DNA of 64,000 bases from an uncultured Marvinbryantia sp. (GCF_905201705.1 NZ_CAJKOX010000016.1:19621-83620), one strand, 5' to 3'; shown: positions 48,298 to 56,819, numbered from the stretch's first letter. Numbers and translations are program-made. The notes: a model not told the origin generated them from the letters alone.

Positions 48298-49002
48298 ATG
48301 ATTTACATAACGGGAGATACCCATGGGCAGTTCGGACGCATAGAGACATTCTGTGAGAGGTTTGGGACAAGCCGTGAGGATGTATTGATTATTTTAGGCG
48401 ATGCGGGGATTAACTTTAGCGGATGGAACCGGGACTGTGTAAAGAAAAGGTTCCTGGAATCCCTTCCGATCACGTTTTTCTGCATCCATGGGAATCATGA
48501 GCAGAGACCGCAGACCATAGACAGTTATCGGGAAAAGCAGTGGCACGGCGGTACTGTGTATTATGAAGAAGAGTATCCGGATCTGCTTTTTGCGAAGGAT
48601 GGGGAAGTGTTTGACCTGGATGGGAAGCAGACCATTGTCATGGGCGGAGCATACAGTATTGATAAAATGGTTCGGTTGATATATGGATATGGCTGGTGGC
48701 CGGATGAACAGCCGTCTGATGAAATCAAGCGGCATGTGGAGAGCCAGCTTGATAAGCTGGGATGGAAAGTGGATGTGGTGCTGAACCATACCACGCCGTT
48801 GAAATATGAGCCTGTGGAAGTGTTCCTGCCCGGGGTTGACCAGAGTAAGGTAGATAAGACTACGGAAGAGTGGCTGGATGGGATTGAGGATAAGTTGGAA
48901 TATCAGAAGTGGTACTGCGGGCATTATCATACGGAGAAGAAGATTGACAAGTTGGAGATAATGTTTGAGAATTTTGATGTGTTTTGTGGAGCGAAGAATT
49001 AA
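48298..49002 (+). CDS. calcineurin-like metallophosphoesterase
   Basis: A 234-residue phosphoesterase with GDTHG, LGDAGIN, GNHE, and the C-terminal LNHTTP and GHYHTEKK motifs. The closest match in style is the phage/plasmid-type protein phosphatase group. ATG 48298 (MIYITGDTHG) follows AAAGGA; ATG 48289 in frame is an alternative. It is followed at 15 bp by a small membrane protein gene and lies within the mobile-element graveyard. Substrate unknown. Confidence 0.82.
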   Translation: MIYITGDTHGQFGRIETFCERFGTSREDVLIILGDAGINFSGWNRDCVKKRFLESLPITFFCIHGNHEQRPQTIDSYREKQWHGGTVYYEEEYPDLLFAKDGEVFDLDGKQTIVMGGAYSIDKMVRLIYGYGWWPDEQPSDEIKRHVESQLDKLGWKVDVVLNHTTPLKYEPVEVFLPGVDQSKVDKTTEEWLDGIEDKLEYQKWYCGHYHTEKKIDKLEIMFENFDVFCGAKN

Positions 49003-49016
49003 GGAGTGCAAAAGAT

Positions 49017-49358
49017 ATGGAAAAAATAGTGTCAAAGATAACTGCGTTGGGAGTACCAGGGGTGGTTTTGCTTCTAGCCATGTCAGCAACTGGACTGTCA
49101 GGGGCGGCAGCTATCACTGCTGCGTTGGCGGCTTTAGGTCCCTTTGGTATGCTGGGAGGAATTGCCACGTTAGGGATACTTTCATTGATTGCACAGGGAT
49201 TGACGGAATTTGGATTTGATGCTATTTTTACAGCAGTTGTAAAAGAACTTTATAAAAAGGGAGAGAGCAGGGAATCCATCTTGGAGAAAATTGAAAAGTA
49301 TCCCGTCTCAAAAGCTCTGAAAAGGAAGCTAAAAGAAGAGTTGGACAAAGTATCATGA
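49017..49358 (+). CDS. small Ala/Gly-rich membrane protein
   Basis: A 113-residue protein. Residues 10-70 are two very hydrophobic Ala/Gly/Leu-rich helices (VVLLLAMSATGLSGAAAITA, LGPFGMLGGIATLGIL) with glycine-zipper spacing. Residues 75-113 form a charged amphipathic helix (ESRESILEKIEKYPVSKALK). AAGGAG is 10 bp before the ATG at 49017. The paired phosphoesterase and Fic remnant suggest a mobile defence or toxin module, but function is unknown. Confidence 0.65.
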   Translation: MEKIVSKITALGVPGVVLLLAMSATGLSGAAAITAALAALGPFGMLGGIATLGILSLIAQGLTEFGFDAIFTAVVKELYKKGESRESILEKIEKYPVSKALKRKLKEELDKVS

Positions 49359-49399
49359 CAGAAAAAGTTGAAAATTTTTTTGTCCCATACTTGACATGA

Positions 49400-49936
49400 G
49401 CTGAGGGCAACACCAGAACGACTGCAGTATTCTTCATAAAATATCTGCGCACGTTGGGGTTTGACGTGACAAATGACATTTTTGCCGAGAATGCATGGTA
49501 TTTCCGGAATTCATTGGTCAGGGCAAACTATAACGATCTGAAAAATGGCATTCATGAAACGACAGAGTACCTTGAATTGTTTTTGCGCAATCTCCTCTTG
49601 AATGAGAACAATCCACTTCATAACCGGACATTGCATATTAGCGGAACATTCAAAGAAATAGAAAAACCGGACATTGATGCGTTAAAACCGGATATTGATG
49701 CGCTAAAACCGGACATTGAAAATTCTTTTCGGCCGAAAACAGCAAGCCATATATTGAAGCTTCGTGAAGCATTTTCGGGTCAGACAATCTTTGGACGGTC
49801 TGATGTGATGCTGGTGATTGATATTAAAGCATCCAGAGCATCTGACCTTTTGAAGGAAATGGCTGAGCACGGAATCATTGAGCCAGTGTCCGGGCACGGG
49901 AAAGGCAAGTATCGATTCCGGAATCAGAAGAGTTGA
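49400..49936 (+). pseudogene. Fic-family protein, C-terminal remnant
   Basis: The frame opens at 49400 without a start and reads AEGNTRTTAVFFIKYLRTLG, which contains the end of the Fic motif and its helix, then NAWYFRNSLVRANYNDLKNG, the Fic C-terminal domain. A run of 21-bp repeats encoding KPDIDAL (three copies) and a winged-helix tail follow. The N-terminal half including the catalytic His is missing, so AMP-transfer is unlikely. Confidence 0.7.
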
Positions 49937-49959
49937 GATGATGGGATTTCAGACTTAAA

Positions 49960-50228
49960 ATAAACCAATACATGTTTGTTTACCATTATCTTAGCAAAGG
50001 GGCAATACCTCCATTAAAGAAGAAACTATGAGACGGGCGATTGAACGTTCAAAATTAGACAGAGAAATGAATGCTGAATTGGTAGAAACGATGTGGGAGC
50101 AATTTCATAACCTTGGATTTTATGAGCAAAATGTTATAGACACAACAAATCTTTCAATTACAGATACAGTTTCCATGATTAAAGAGAAAATCACAAATAA
50201 AACAACTCTGCTCCCTCCAATCCTGTAA
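49960..50228 (+). pseudogene. fragment of a P-loop kinase-like protein (uncertain)
   Basis: The frame from 50028 (RRAIERSKLDREMNAELVET, then FYEQNVIDTTNLS) resembles the C-terminal end of small nucleotide-binding kinases. The preceding stretch YHYLSKGAIPPLKKKL reads in the next frame, so a frameshift lies near 50025. No intact start or Walker A is visible. Uncertain family. Confidence 0.35.
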
Positions 50229-50399
50229 GCTATGATAGAATATTCGCAGTAGTAAAACACTCTCGTTCTTACTACGATTTTACTACGTTTCATGGCCCGG
50301 GCTTGCCCCATTTTACTGCATTTTGCTTATTCTGTGGCAGGTTTAACAATCTCAGAGCAAAATTTAGGGTCGGCAAATCGGGGCAGACATACGCATTTT

Positions 50400-50510
50400 A
50401 GGAGAAATTTCGGTTATGATAAAAGTATTATCAACAAAGCAAGTGCGGATTCAATGTATAGTCTTGCCAGGGCTTTGGGCTGCACAATGGAAGATTTGAT
50501 TGAGCGATAA
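50400..50510 (+). pseudogene. fragment of an XRE-family regulator
   Basis: The frame 50400-50510 ends DKSIINKASADSMYSLARAL then GCTMEDLIER, the C-terminal half of a Cro/CI-type HTH protein. The N-terminal half is missing, so it is a leftover. Together with the neighbouring fragments it explains most of 49937-50900. Confidence 0.5.
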
Positions 50511-50620
50511 TCAAAATTTATGGAATAAAATCTATGTTTATAAGCATCTATCAGAAGAGCAGTGGTAGGTGTTTTTCTTAAGGAAGGCTGCACCAAATCA
50601 ATGGCAGTAACACACCCGTT

Positions 50621-50809
50621 TTGAAGAAATGGGCGGTACATATGAGCGGCAGGCTCAATAACCACCTTGCGGAGATAGATGGAGAGGCGCAGGAACGCTT
50701 TGAAGCGCTCATAGAGCAGAGGAAACAGGCACAGGGTATTATGGAACAGCTAAAAGCTGAAAATGGTGTAGAATGGACAGGAAAAATTCAATGTGTAAAC
50801 GAACAGTAG
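50621..50809 (+). pseudogene. TnpV C-terminal fragment
   Basis: The frame reads SGRLNNHLAEIDGEAQERFE and then KQAQGIMEQLKAENGVEW before going out of register. This is the C-terminal part of TnpV, a small protein of Tn4451-type mobile elements. The N-terminal part is missing and the end is altered, so it is a remnant. Confidence 0.6.
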
Positions 50810-50853
50810 AGTTAAAAGACACTCAGCTAAAAAGAAAATAAACAATTCATCAA

Positions 50854-50881
50854 TTGAAAAAACATAAAAGCGCTGTATACT
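50854..50881 (+). promoter_or_regulatory. promoter of the element sigma-factor gene
   Basis: TTGAAA (50854-50859), 16 bp, TATACT (50876-50881), about 20 bp upstream of the GTG start. Confidence 0.55.
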
Positions 50882-50900
50882 TGTAGCAGGAGGTGATTCT

Positions 50901-51314
50901 GTGAAAAAATCTTCTTTTGAAAAAGTCATCTGTATGCAATTTGATTTTTTAATGAAGTTGGTCATTCAAAGAACGAAAATTTCTTACTATAGAGAAAGTT
51001 ATCGACGTTCCCGACATGAGAAATTATTTTGTGATATAACTGATTTTGCACTAGAAAAAACTGGGTACTATGACAATTATCCCAGTGAATTTATAATGTT
51101 TTCTGTATTTGATTATGACATTTATGTATCTAATAAAAAGCTAGGGAAGGCACTAAAAGAGTTGTCTGAAAGACAACGTAATATCGTCTTATTATTTTAT
51201 TATCTTGATATGTCGGACGCTGAAATTGCTATGTCCTATGCTATTTCGCGTTCTTCTGTTTATCGCAACAGAAAGAAAGCTTTAAACAATTTAAAAATAT
51301 TAATGAAAGGATAG
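50901..51314 (+). CDS. sigma-70 family protein of Tn916 orf7 type
   Basis: A 137-residue short sigma-like protein. Its C-terminal part LGKALKELSERQRNIVLLFY with IAMSYAISRSSVYRNRKKAL is a region-4 helix-turn-helix that would bind -35 elements; the N-terminal region-2-like part is weak. Tn916 orf7-like proteins activate excision and transfer genes. The start is GTG 50901 after AGGAGGTGAT. It is followed by a truncated orf8-like gene. Confidence 0.78.
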   Translation: MKKSSFEKVICMQFDFLMKLVIQRTKISYYRESYRRSRHEKLFCDITDFALEKTGYYDNYPSEFIMFSVFDYDIYVSNKKLGKALKELSERQRNIVLLFYYLDMSDAEIAMSYAISRSSVYRNRKKALNNLKILMKG

Positions 51315-51322
51315 AATAAGTA

Positions 51323-51445
51323 ATGAATCAAACAAATAAATATCCGCCCTATGCAATAATTGATAAGGCTGTTAATGGAGATGAATCCGCTATCACGTTA
51401 CTGCTAAAATATTATGAAGCATACATATCAAAATTGTGTCTGTGA
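51323..51445 (+). pseudogene. orf8-type helix-turn-helix protein, truncated after 40 codons
   Basis: The ATG leads to PPYAIIDKAVNGDESAITLL, then KYYEAYISKLCL and TGA. This is the start of the Tn916 orf8-like HTH protein, but the frame stops at 51443-51445 just where the conserved region normally continues. The following sequence is unrelated, so a deletion joins this point to the relaxase module. Confidence 0.65.
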
Positions 51446-51582
51446 CCTAACAAGGGGGCACAAAAAACTGGAAACCTTATCCTACAAGGTACAAAAATCC
51501 TTGTATTTATAAACGAAATCGGCATTTTAACAGGTGTGATAAAAAAGTTTCTGATATTACTATGAAAACTGAATATTGTAGC

Positions 51583-51619
51583 ATGAAAGACAGTTGATTT
51601 TTAATAAGTTGGCTGTCTT
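51583..51619 (+). terminator. terminator hairpin in the relaxase leader
   Basis: AAAGACAG (51583-51590) pairs with CTGTCTTT (51610-51617), followed by more T. A second hairpin, AGGCGATTATC/GATAGTTGCCT with T5, follows at 51639-51673. Both lie between the truncated orf8 and the relaxase start and would limit expression. Confidence 0.6.
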
Positions 51620-51687
51620 TTTTTATTGATTTTATACAGGCGATTATCCATAAGCGATAGTTGCCTTTTTGATTGGAGGAATGAATA

Positions 51688-52902
51688 TTGAACAATGATG
51701 ATTTTATCAGAGAATTAAAGCTGAAACGTGAAGAATACGGAGTATCACAAAATAAGCTGGCGGTTGCCTGCGGTATCACTCGTGAGCATTACAACCGCAT
51801 TGAAAAAGGGAAACTTCCATTGACGGAAAAACTCAAGGAAACTTTAACAAAGGAAATCGAGCGTTTCAATCCGCAAGAGCCATTGTTCCTGCTGATTGAT
51901 TACTTTCGTGTCCGTTTCCCCACGACAGACGCATTAACGATTATAAGAGATATTTTACATATCAATCCAAAATATATGCTCCATGAGGACTATGGAAAAT
52001 ACGGATATGAAAGCCAGTATGTTATTGGTGATATTACCGTACAGTGTTCACAGAACATACAGTTAGGAGTTTTGATTGAATTAAGGGGCAAAGGCTGTCG
52101 GCAGATGGAAAGCTATCTGTTGGCACAGGAAAGAAGCTGGTATGATTTCATGCTGGATTGTCTGACTGCTGACGGTGTAATGAAGCGGATTGATCTCGCT
52201 ATCAATGACAGAGCAGGAATATTGGATATTCCCATGTTAAAGGAAAAATACAAGGCTGGTGAATGTATCTCCTACTTTCGTAGTCAAAAAGACTATGGCG
52301 GTTCACAAAAATGCGGTGATGATGTTCCAAAGAATACAGGGGAAACGCTCTATCTCGGTTCAACCAACAGCCAGCTCCATTTCTGCATTTATCAGAAGAA
52401 TTATGAGCAGTATGTAAAGAATGGTGCAGATATTGAAGATACGGAGATTAAAAACCGTTTCGAGATACGATTGAAAGATGACCGAGCTATTCATGCGGTC
52501 ATGGATTTACTGACTTATCGTGACGTGGAGCATACCGCCTTTTCTATCATCAACCACTATCTGCGTTTTGTGGACAAAGAGGACGGAAAGCCAAAGAGCA
52601 AATGGAAACTCAATGCCGACTGGGCATGGTTTATCGGGGAAAATCGGGAAAAACTGAAACTGACGACACAGCCTGAACCATATACGCTGGAACGGGCGTT
52701 GCAGTGGCTACACAGACAGGTTGCGCCTACGCTAAAGATGGTGGCGGAACTGGATAAGCAGAACCATACAACGATACTGCAAGATATGATTGAACATACA
52801 GAGTTAAAAGAAAAGCATAAACACCTGTTGCAATTAGAAAAATCAGATATAAAAGAAAGGGTTGATACCGCTGTTCCGAGGGAGAATGACGGTATTTTTT
52901 AG
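51688..52902 (+). CDS. mobT: MobT-type relaxase / replication initiation factor (Tn916 orf20 type)
   Basis: A 404-residue protein with an N-terminal XRE-like HTH (SQNKLAVACGITREHYNRIE) and a Rep_trans catalytic domain with DYFRVRFPTTD, MKRIDLAINDRAG, TLYLGSTNSQLHFCIYQKN and RFEIRLKDDRA. It nicks element DNA at oriT for conjugation and replication. The start is TTG 51688 with GGAGGAATG upstream. The coupled transfer genes of Tn916 (orf21-24 and others) are absent here, so it cannot drive transfer alone. Confidence 0.85.
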   Translation: MNNDDFIRELKLKREEYGVSQNKLAVACGITREHYNRIEKGKLPLTEKLKETLTKEIERFNPQEPLFLLIDYFRVRFPTTDALTIIRDILHINPKYMLHEDYGKYGYESQYVIGDITVQCSQNIQLGVLIELRGKGCRQMESYLLAQERSWYDFMLDCLTADGVMKRIDLAINDRAGILDIPMLKEKYKAGECISYFRSQKDYGGSQKCGDDVPKNTGETLYLGSTNSQLHFCIYQKNYEQYVKNGADIEDTEIKNRFEIRLKDDRAIHAVMDLLTYRDVEHTAFSIINHYLRFVDKEDGKPKSKWKLNADWAWFIGENREKLKLTTQPEPYTLERALQWLHRQVAPTLKMVAELDKQNHTTILQDMIEHTELKEKHKHLLQLEKSDIKERVDTAVPRENDGIF

Positions 52903-53551
52903 TGCATGGAGAAAAAATTTTTAAAATGAGTTGCAAATCAAGGTTTCGTGTTGAGTGTTATACAGAAGAAAATCATTCTTTTATCTGTCCAGCTTAACAA
53001 ATGATACGTTTCATTCCCTATATGAAGCGGAAGAAAAAACAGGAAAATATTCATTTTCTGCAACAATTTTGCTTTGCATGGGTAGCTAGTGAGTGAAAGG
53101 AAATCTCTATATTTTTCTGAAAATGGCAACAAATCACGCTTTTGTGTCGAGTGTTGGTCGGAAAGAAAAAATGATTGATGATTGCCATTTTATCCGTTCC
53201 ATGCGTACTAATAACGGAATAGGTGATTTTCTTCTTTCCAGTGTTCTTTGACAACTGAATAAAGCAGTCAGATACGTTAGACAATCAGCGAGCCTTTGGA
53301 GCCGATACGCCATGACCTTATCTAAGCGAGCGAACCACTGTCAGCGTCCATGAGGAAGATTTGTCCTCTTTCTTCGCCATGACCTGTTCTGTCTGATAAT
53401 GATACTCCCGTACAGCCACAGCTTGAGCGTTGAAAGCGTCGCACGCAATGGGTACGGTTGCATGAGAACCATGCAGAGGTGAAATTCCTGTGGGTAATGA
53501 CAAATACCGTTTGACTGCTTAAAAAATATCGAAAGAAAGGGGGAATGTATT
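52903..53551. other. noncoding stretch after the relaxase, possible origin region
   Basis: No good gene lies in these 649 bp. Two related stretches occur about 195 bp apart, both with CAAATCA and GTGT[TC]GAGTGTT followed by AAGAAAA[AT] (52936-52973 and 53130-53171), plus GATACG and ATGACC motifs at 53271-53383. A 61-residue minus-strand frame (53318-53503) has no ribosome site. It may hold an oriT or single-strand origin. Confidence 0.4.
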
Positions 53552-53722
53552 ATTGATAATGATGTAAAAAATCAAAAAAAGGCGAATCAGCAGACAATGA
53601 AAATTGCCAGCAGACGAACAACAAAAATCGTTGTAAAAGAGCATTTTTCAAAACAGGGAAAAACAATGGAAGAACTTTTAACTGATGTCATGTTAGAAAA
53701 AGCAAAGCAAACAATCGCATAA
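53552..53722 (+). CDS. small recombinase-associated protein with ATT start
   Basis: A 56-residue basic protein (TTKIVVKEHFSKQGKTMEEL) directly upstream of the recombinase promoter. No ATG, GTG or TTG is in frame at the right place: the only one near the strong AAAGGGGG (53536-53543) is ATT 53552, 8 bp downstream. ATT starts are rare and usually marked by self-limitation. An internal ATG 53596 is the alternative. Similar small proteins precede serine recombinases in clostridial elements. Confidence 0.55.
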   Translation: MDNDVKNQKKANQQTMKIASRRTTKIVVKEHFSKQGKTMEELLTDVMLEKAKQTIA

Positions 53723-53746
53723 AAAGAGCGCTGTTGTAAAAATAGA

Positions 53747-53776
53747 TTGAATGAGAAAAACAACCCATGTTATACT
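53747..53776 (+). promoter_or_regulatory. recombinase promoter inside an inverted repeat
   Basis: TTGAAT (53747-53752), 18 bp, TATACT (53771-53776). The -10 is enclosed by the inverted repeat CAACCCATG (53761-53769) and CATGGGTTG (53801-53809), a possible operator. Confidence 0.55.
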
Positions 53777-53833
53777 TTATCTGCAAGCAGGTATTGTAAG
53801 CATGGGTTGGTTATAAAGGAGGATAACTGACAG

Positions 53834-55437
53834 ATGAAACAACAGATTTACAATACCGCACTTTATCTTAGGTTGAGCCGAGATGATGAATTACAGGGTG
53901 AAAGTTCCAGCATTACCACACAGAGAAGTATGTTGCGTCTTTATGCGAAAGAACATCATTTGAATGTCGTTGATGAATATATTGACGATGGCTGGTCGGG
54001 AACAAATTTTGAAAGACCGAGTTTCCAAAGAATGATTGAAGATATAGAAGCAGGAAAAATCAACTGTGTTGTTACGAAAGACCTTTCCCGTCTTGGCAGA
54101 AACTATATTATGACTGGGCAATATACAGAATTGTATTTCCCAAGTCATAATGTCCGTTACATAGCGATTGATGACGGTGTAGACAGCGAAAAAGGTGAAA
54201 GTGAGATTGCACCATTTAAAAATATCATCAATGAATGGGTTGCAAGAGATACAAGTCGTAAGGTCAAATCAGCGTTTAAAACAAAATTTGCAGAGGGTGC
54301 TTATTATGGTGCGTATGCTCCGTTAGGATATAAGAAACACCCGGACATCAAAGGGAAACTGCTAATTGATGATGAAACAAAGTGGATTATCGAAAAAATC
54401 TTTTCGCTAGCCTATCAAGGCTATGGAAGTGCAAAAATCACAAAGATACTCCGAGAGGAACAGGTTCCTACTCCTGCATGGTTGAATTTCACAAGATACG
54501 GTACATTCGCACATATCTTTGATGGTCAGCCTGAAAGCAAGCGTTATGAATGGACAATCGCCTATGTCAAGACGATATTAAAAAATGAAGTCTATATCGG
54601 AAACAGCGTACATAACCGACAGTCTACGGTATCGTTCAAGAGCAAGAAGAAAGTACGTAAGCCAGAGAGTGAATGGTATCGAGTAGAGAATACGCATGAG
54701 CCGATCATTGACAAGGAAGTGTTCTATCGTGTGCAGGAACAGATAAAATCAAGACGTAGACAGACAAAAAATAAGGAAACACCGATATTTGCAGGACTTG
54801 TCAAGTGTGCTGACTGTGGCTGGTCTATGAGATTTGGAACGAATACATCAAATAAGATACCATACAGTTATTACGCTTGCAGTTTCTACGGACAGTTTGG
54901 CAAAGGCTACTGCTCCATGCACTATATCCGTTATGACGTACTTTATGAAGCTGTATTGGAACGATTACAGTATTGGGCGAAGGCTGTTCAGCAGGACGAA
55001 GAAAAAGTCTTGAAAAAGATACAGAAAGTCGGCAATGCAGAGCGAATAAGAAAAAGACAGCTAAGTTAAAGAAAGCTGAAAACCGTCAAAATGAAATTGA
55101 CCGCTTATTTGCGAAAATGTATGAGGACAGAGCCAGTGAGAAGATAACGGAGCGAAACTTCATTATGTTGTCGGGCAAATATCAACAAGAACAAATCGAG
55201 CTGGAAAATGAGATAAAAAACCTAAGAGAAGAATTAAATAAAATGGAGCAGGATATGATTGGTGCTGAAAAATGGATTGAGTTAATCAAGGAATATTCCG
55301 TACCAAAAGAACTGACTGCACAATTATTAAATGCCATGATAGAAAAAATCCTCATTCATTCGGCAGAAACCAATGAGAATGGGGAACGAATACAGGAAAT
55401 CGAGATATATTACCGATTTATTGGCAAAGTCGATTGA
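53834..55437 (+). pseudogene. TndX-like large serine recombinase with a frameshift
   Basis: The serine recombinase reads YLRLSRDDE with catalytic S15, DDGWSGTNFERPSFQRM, KDLSRLGRNYI, and a zinc-ribbon CADCGWSMRF near residue 335. The frame breaks near 55045-55056 at AAGAAAAAG, where the tail continues in the next frame with AKLKKAENRQNEIDRLFAKM and ends VGKVD at 55437. Counting both parts gives about 533 residues, the length of TndX of Tn5397. A single base loss or a sequencing error explains it. Confidence 0.8.
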
Positions 55438-55460
55438 TGAACAAGAGCAATATTTTTAAC

Positions 55461-55891
55461 TAAGGGAAAGCGGAATTGGATTTCCAGATATAAAAACGAT
55501 TGAGCCATTGGCGGAGGCGTTAGGTGTAAGCGTCCTTGAAATCATGCAAACAAATAGGAATGAAAAGAATGGTTGTTCCGAAAAAGATGCAGTTGAACTT
55601 ATGAAATTTACAGCAGAGGTTGCAATGAAAAATAGAAAACAGGAACTTACCGCAACTGTTTTGGCTGCTTTTACAATTATCGTAGTTGGTGTCCTTTCAT
55701 GGGTTGCGGGGTTTGGAAATTTTGGAGGCTCTTTTTTCTTTGGAGCAATTGTATCTGTTGCGGAAGTCGGAATCTATTATTATATGGATGGCAGGGATGA
55801 TGCAGATAATAGGAAAATTTACGCAATCATTAGTTGTATAGTTATAGTTATAATCGGTCTTCTGATGATCCCCATAGTGTCAAATCGTTAA
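55461..55891 (+). pseudogene. truncated XRE regulator with membrane C-terminus
   Basis: The frame from 55464 reads LRESGIGFPDIKTIEPLAEA then LGVSVLEIMQTNRN, the end of an XRE helix-turn-helix, followed by a linker and two membrane helices. It lacks a start and the first HTH helices. It begins directly after the recombinase gene, as if the element had inserted into this gene. Confidence 0.6.
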
Positions 55892-55907
55892 GAATATCTA
55901 ATAAAGT

Positions 55908-56094
55908 TACACCACCGCCGGTACATAACGGTTTGTATCAAATCCTACTGGCGATGAAATATCTGCGTTCATCCGATGAGGAGTGGACAATATTTGTGGA
56001 TGCTTTCGATAAGCTGATTCAAAATAATATTGGTGTAGTCAGTCTTACAGCAATGAATCTTCCGGCGGATTGGAAAGCACATTTAAGTGTATAA
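55908..56094 (+). pseudogene. Abi_2-type abortive infection protein, C-terminal fragment
   Basis: The frame reads PPVHNGLYQILLAMKYLRSS, then EWTIFVDAFDKLIQNN and LPADWKAHLSV, which resembles the end of Abi_2 (AbiD/AbiF) proteins. No start and no upstream conserved part are present. A terminator hairpin pair follows at 56126-56199. Confidence 0.5.
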
Positions 56095-56165
56095 ATGAAG
56101 TAGAACTGCATAAAATAGTAAAGCAGACCTAACCAAGCTTTTTTGCTCAAACTGGTTAGGCTTTC

Positions 56166-56199
56166 GGCGGAGTGTTACGATAAGCACTTCGCCTTTTTT
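56166..56199 (+). terminator. intrinsic terminator after the Abi fragment
   Basis: GGCGGAGTG (56166-56174) pairs with CACTTCGCC (56185-56193), followed by T6-T7. A second stem, CCTAACCA/TGGTTAGG, lies just upstream (56128-56161). Confidence 0.8.
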
Positions 56200-56244
56200 A
56201 TGGGATAATATTCTGGAATAAATGAGTTGATTCAGGAGGAGCCT

Positions 56245-56361
56245 ATGAAAATTTCACGATTAATCATAAAAAATTATAGAAATTTGAAAAATGAAAGATA
56301 TGCCTGGAACTACAGGCGGAAGCAGTTAAGAAACTTCCGCGGGAAAAGATCCCAGGCGATA
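56245..56361 (+). pseudogene. N-terminal fragment of an OLD-family ATPase (accessory block right edge)
   Basis: AGGAGG and ATG 56245 lead into MKISRLIIKNYRNLKNERYA, the start of an OLD-like AAA ATPase/nuclease. The frame then runs into reverse-strand sequence of the next gene and stops. The AT-rich composition ends near 56300, so this junction is the accessory/backbone boundary. Confidence 0.6.
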
Positions 56362-56819
56362 TAGCCGTAGCTGCCTTTTTCGTCCTGGAACAGAAGGAAG
56401 ATGTCGGTTTCGTGTCCTTCGTTGGAGCTTGCGGAGACAGGAATTTCCCAGACTGTCAGCGTGCTGCCGTTTCCGTAGTCAAGTATCGCAGACGGCGCCC
56501 CGGAGGGAAGCGCTTTTTGAATGCGTCCCTCACCTGCATTTGAGACGAGCTGATAAATTTGGTAGGCGCGCTCTTTGTCCAGCGATCTGGTTTCTCCGCT
56601 TACGCTAATCTGCAGAGTGCCGTTGCGGTAGGCGTAGGCAGTGCTGTTGGAAAGACGTCCGACGTAATCCCAGTAGTTTCTCTGATAACGGCCTGCAAAG
56701 CCGACAGAAAGAGCGAAAGCGGCGATAAGCAGCGCGCACACGGCAAGCCCGATCCAAAGAGCTAAATTTCCTTTGCTGCGTGCACCGCGCTTCACATTTG
56801 CATACATATTATTTGTCAT
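56310..56819 (-). CDS. hypothetical single-helix membrane protein, end possibly cut
   Basis: A 169-residue protein with one membrane helix (about 20-42) and an exported domain (about 45-169) rich in polar residues (GSTLTVWEIPVSASSNEGHE). GC-rich, unlike the block on its left. Its last codons lie at the accessory junction, so the C-terminus may be replaced. GAGGGGT precedes the ATG. No family recognised. Confidence 0.6.
   Translation of the reverse strand: MTNNMYANVKRGARSKGNLALWIGLAVCALLIAAFALSVGFAGRYQRNYWDYVGRLSNSTAYAYRNGTLQISVSGETRSLDKERAYQIYQLVSNAGEGRIQKALPSGAPSAILDYGNGSTLTVWEIPVSASSNEGHETDIFLLFQDEKGSYGYIAWDLFPRKFLNCFRL

Larger units (their letters stand above)
50901..55437 (+). mobile_element. 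deleted Tn916/Tn5397-like conjugative element
   Basis: The genes run in the order sigma-like factor (Tn916 orf7 type), truncated HTH protein (orf8 type), MobT relaxase (orf20 type), a noncoding stretch, a small protein and a TndX-type serine recombinase. Orf8 is cut at codon 40 and the next gene is the relaxase. The transfer, tetracycline and int modules of a full element are absent, and the recombinase is frameshifted. Right end probably near 55440-55460. Confidence 0.65.

Noticed and set aside
53318..53503. Minus-strand 61-residue frame in the noncoding stretch after mobT
   Set aside because: No ribosome site, start unclear, and no recognised family; left as unexplained sequence.
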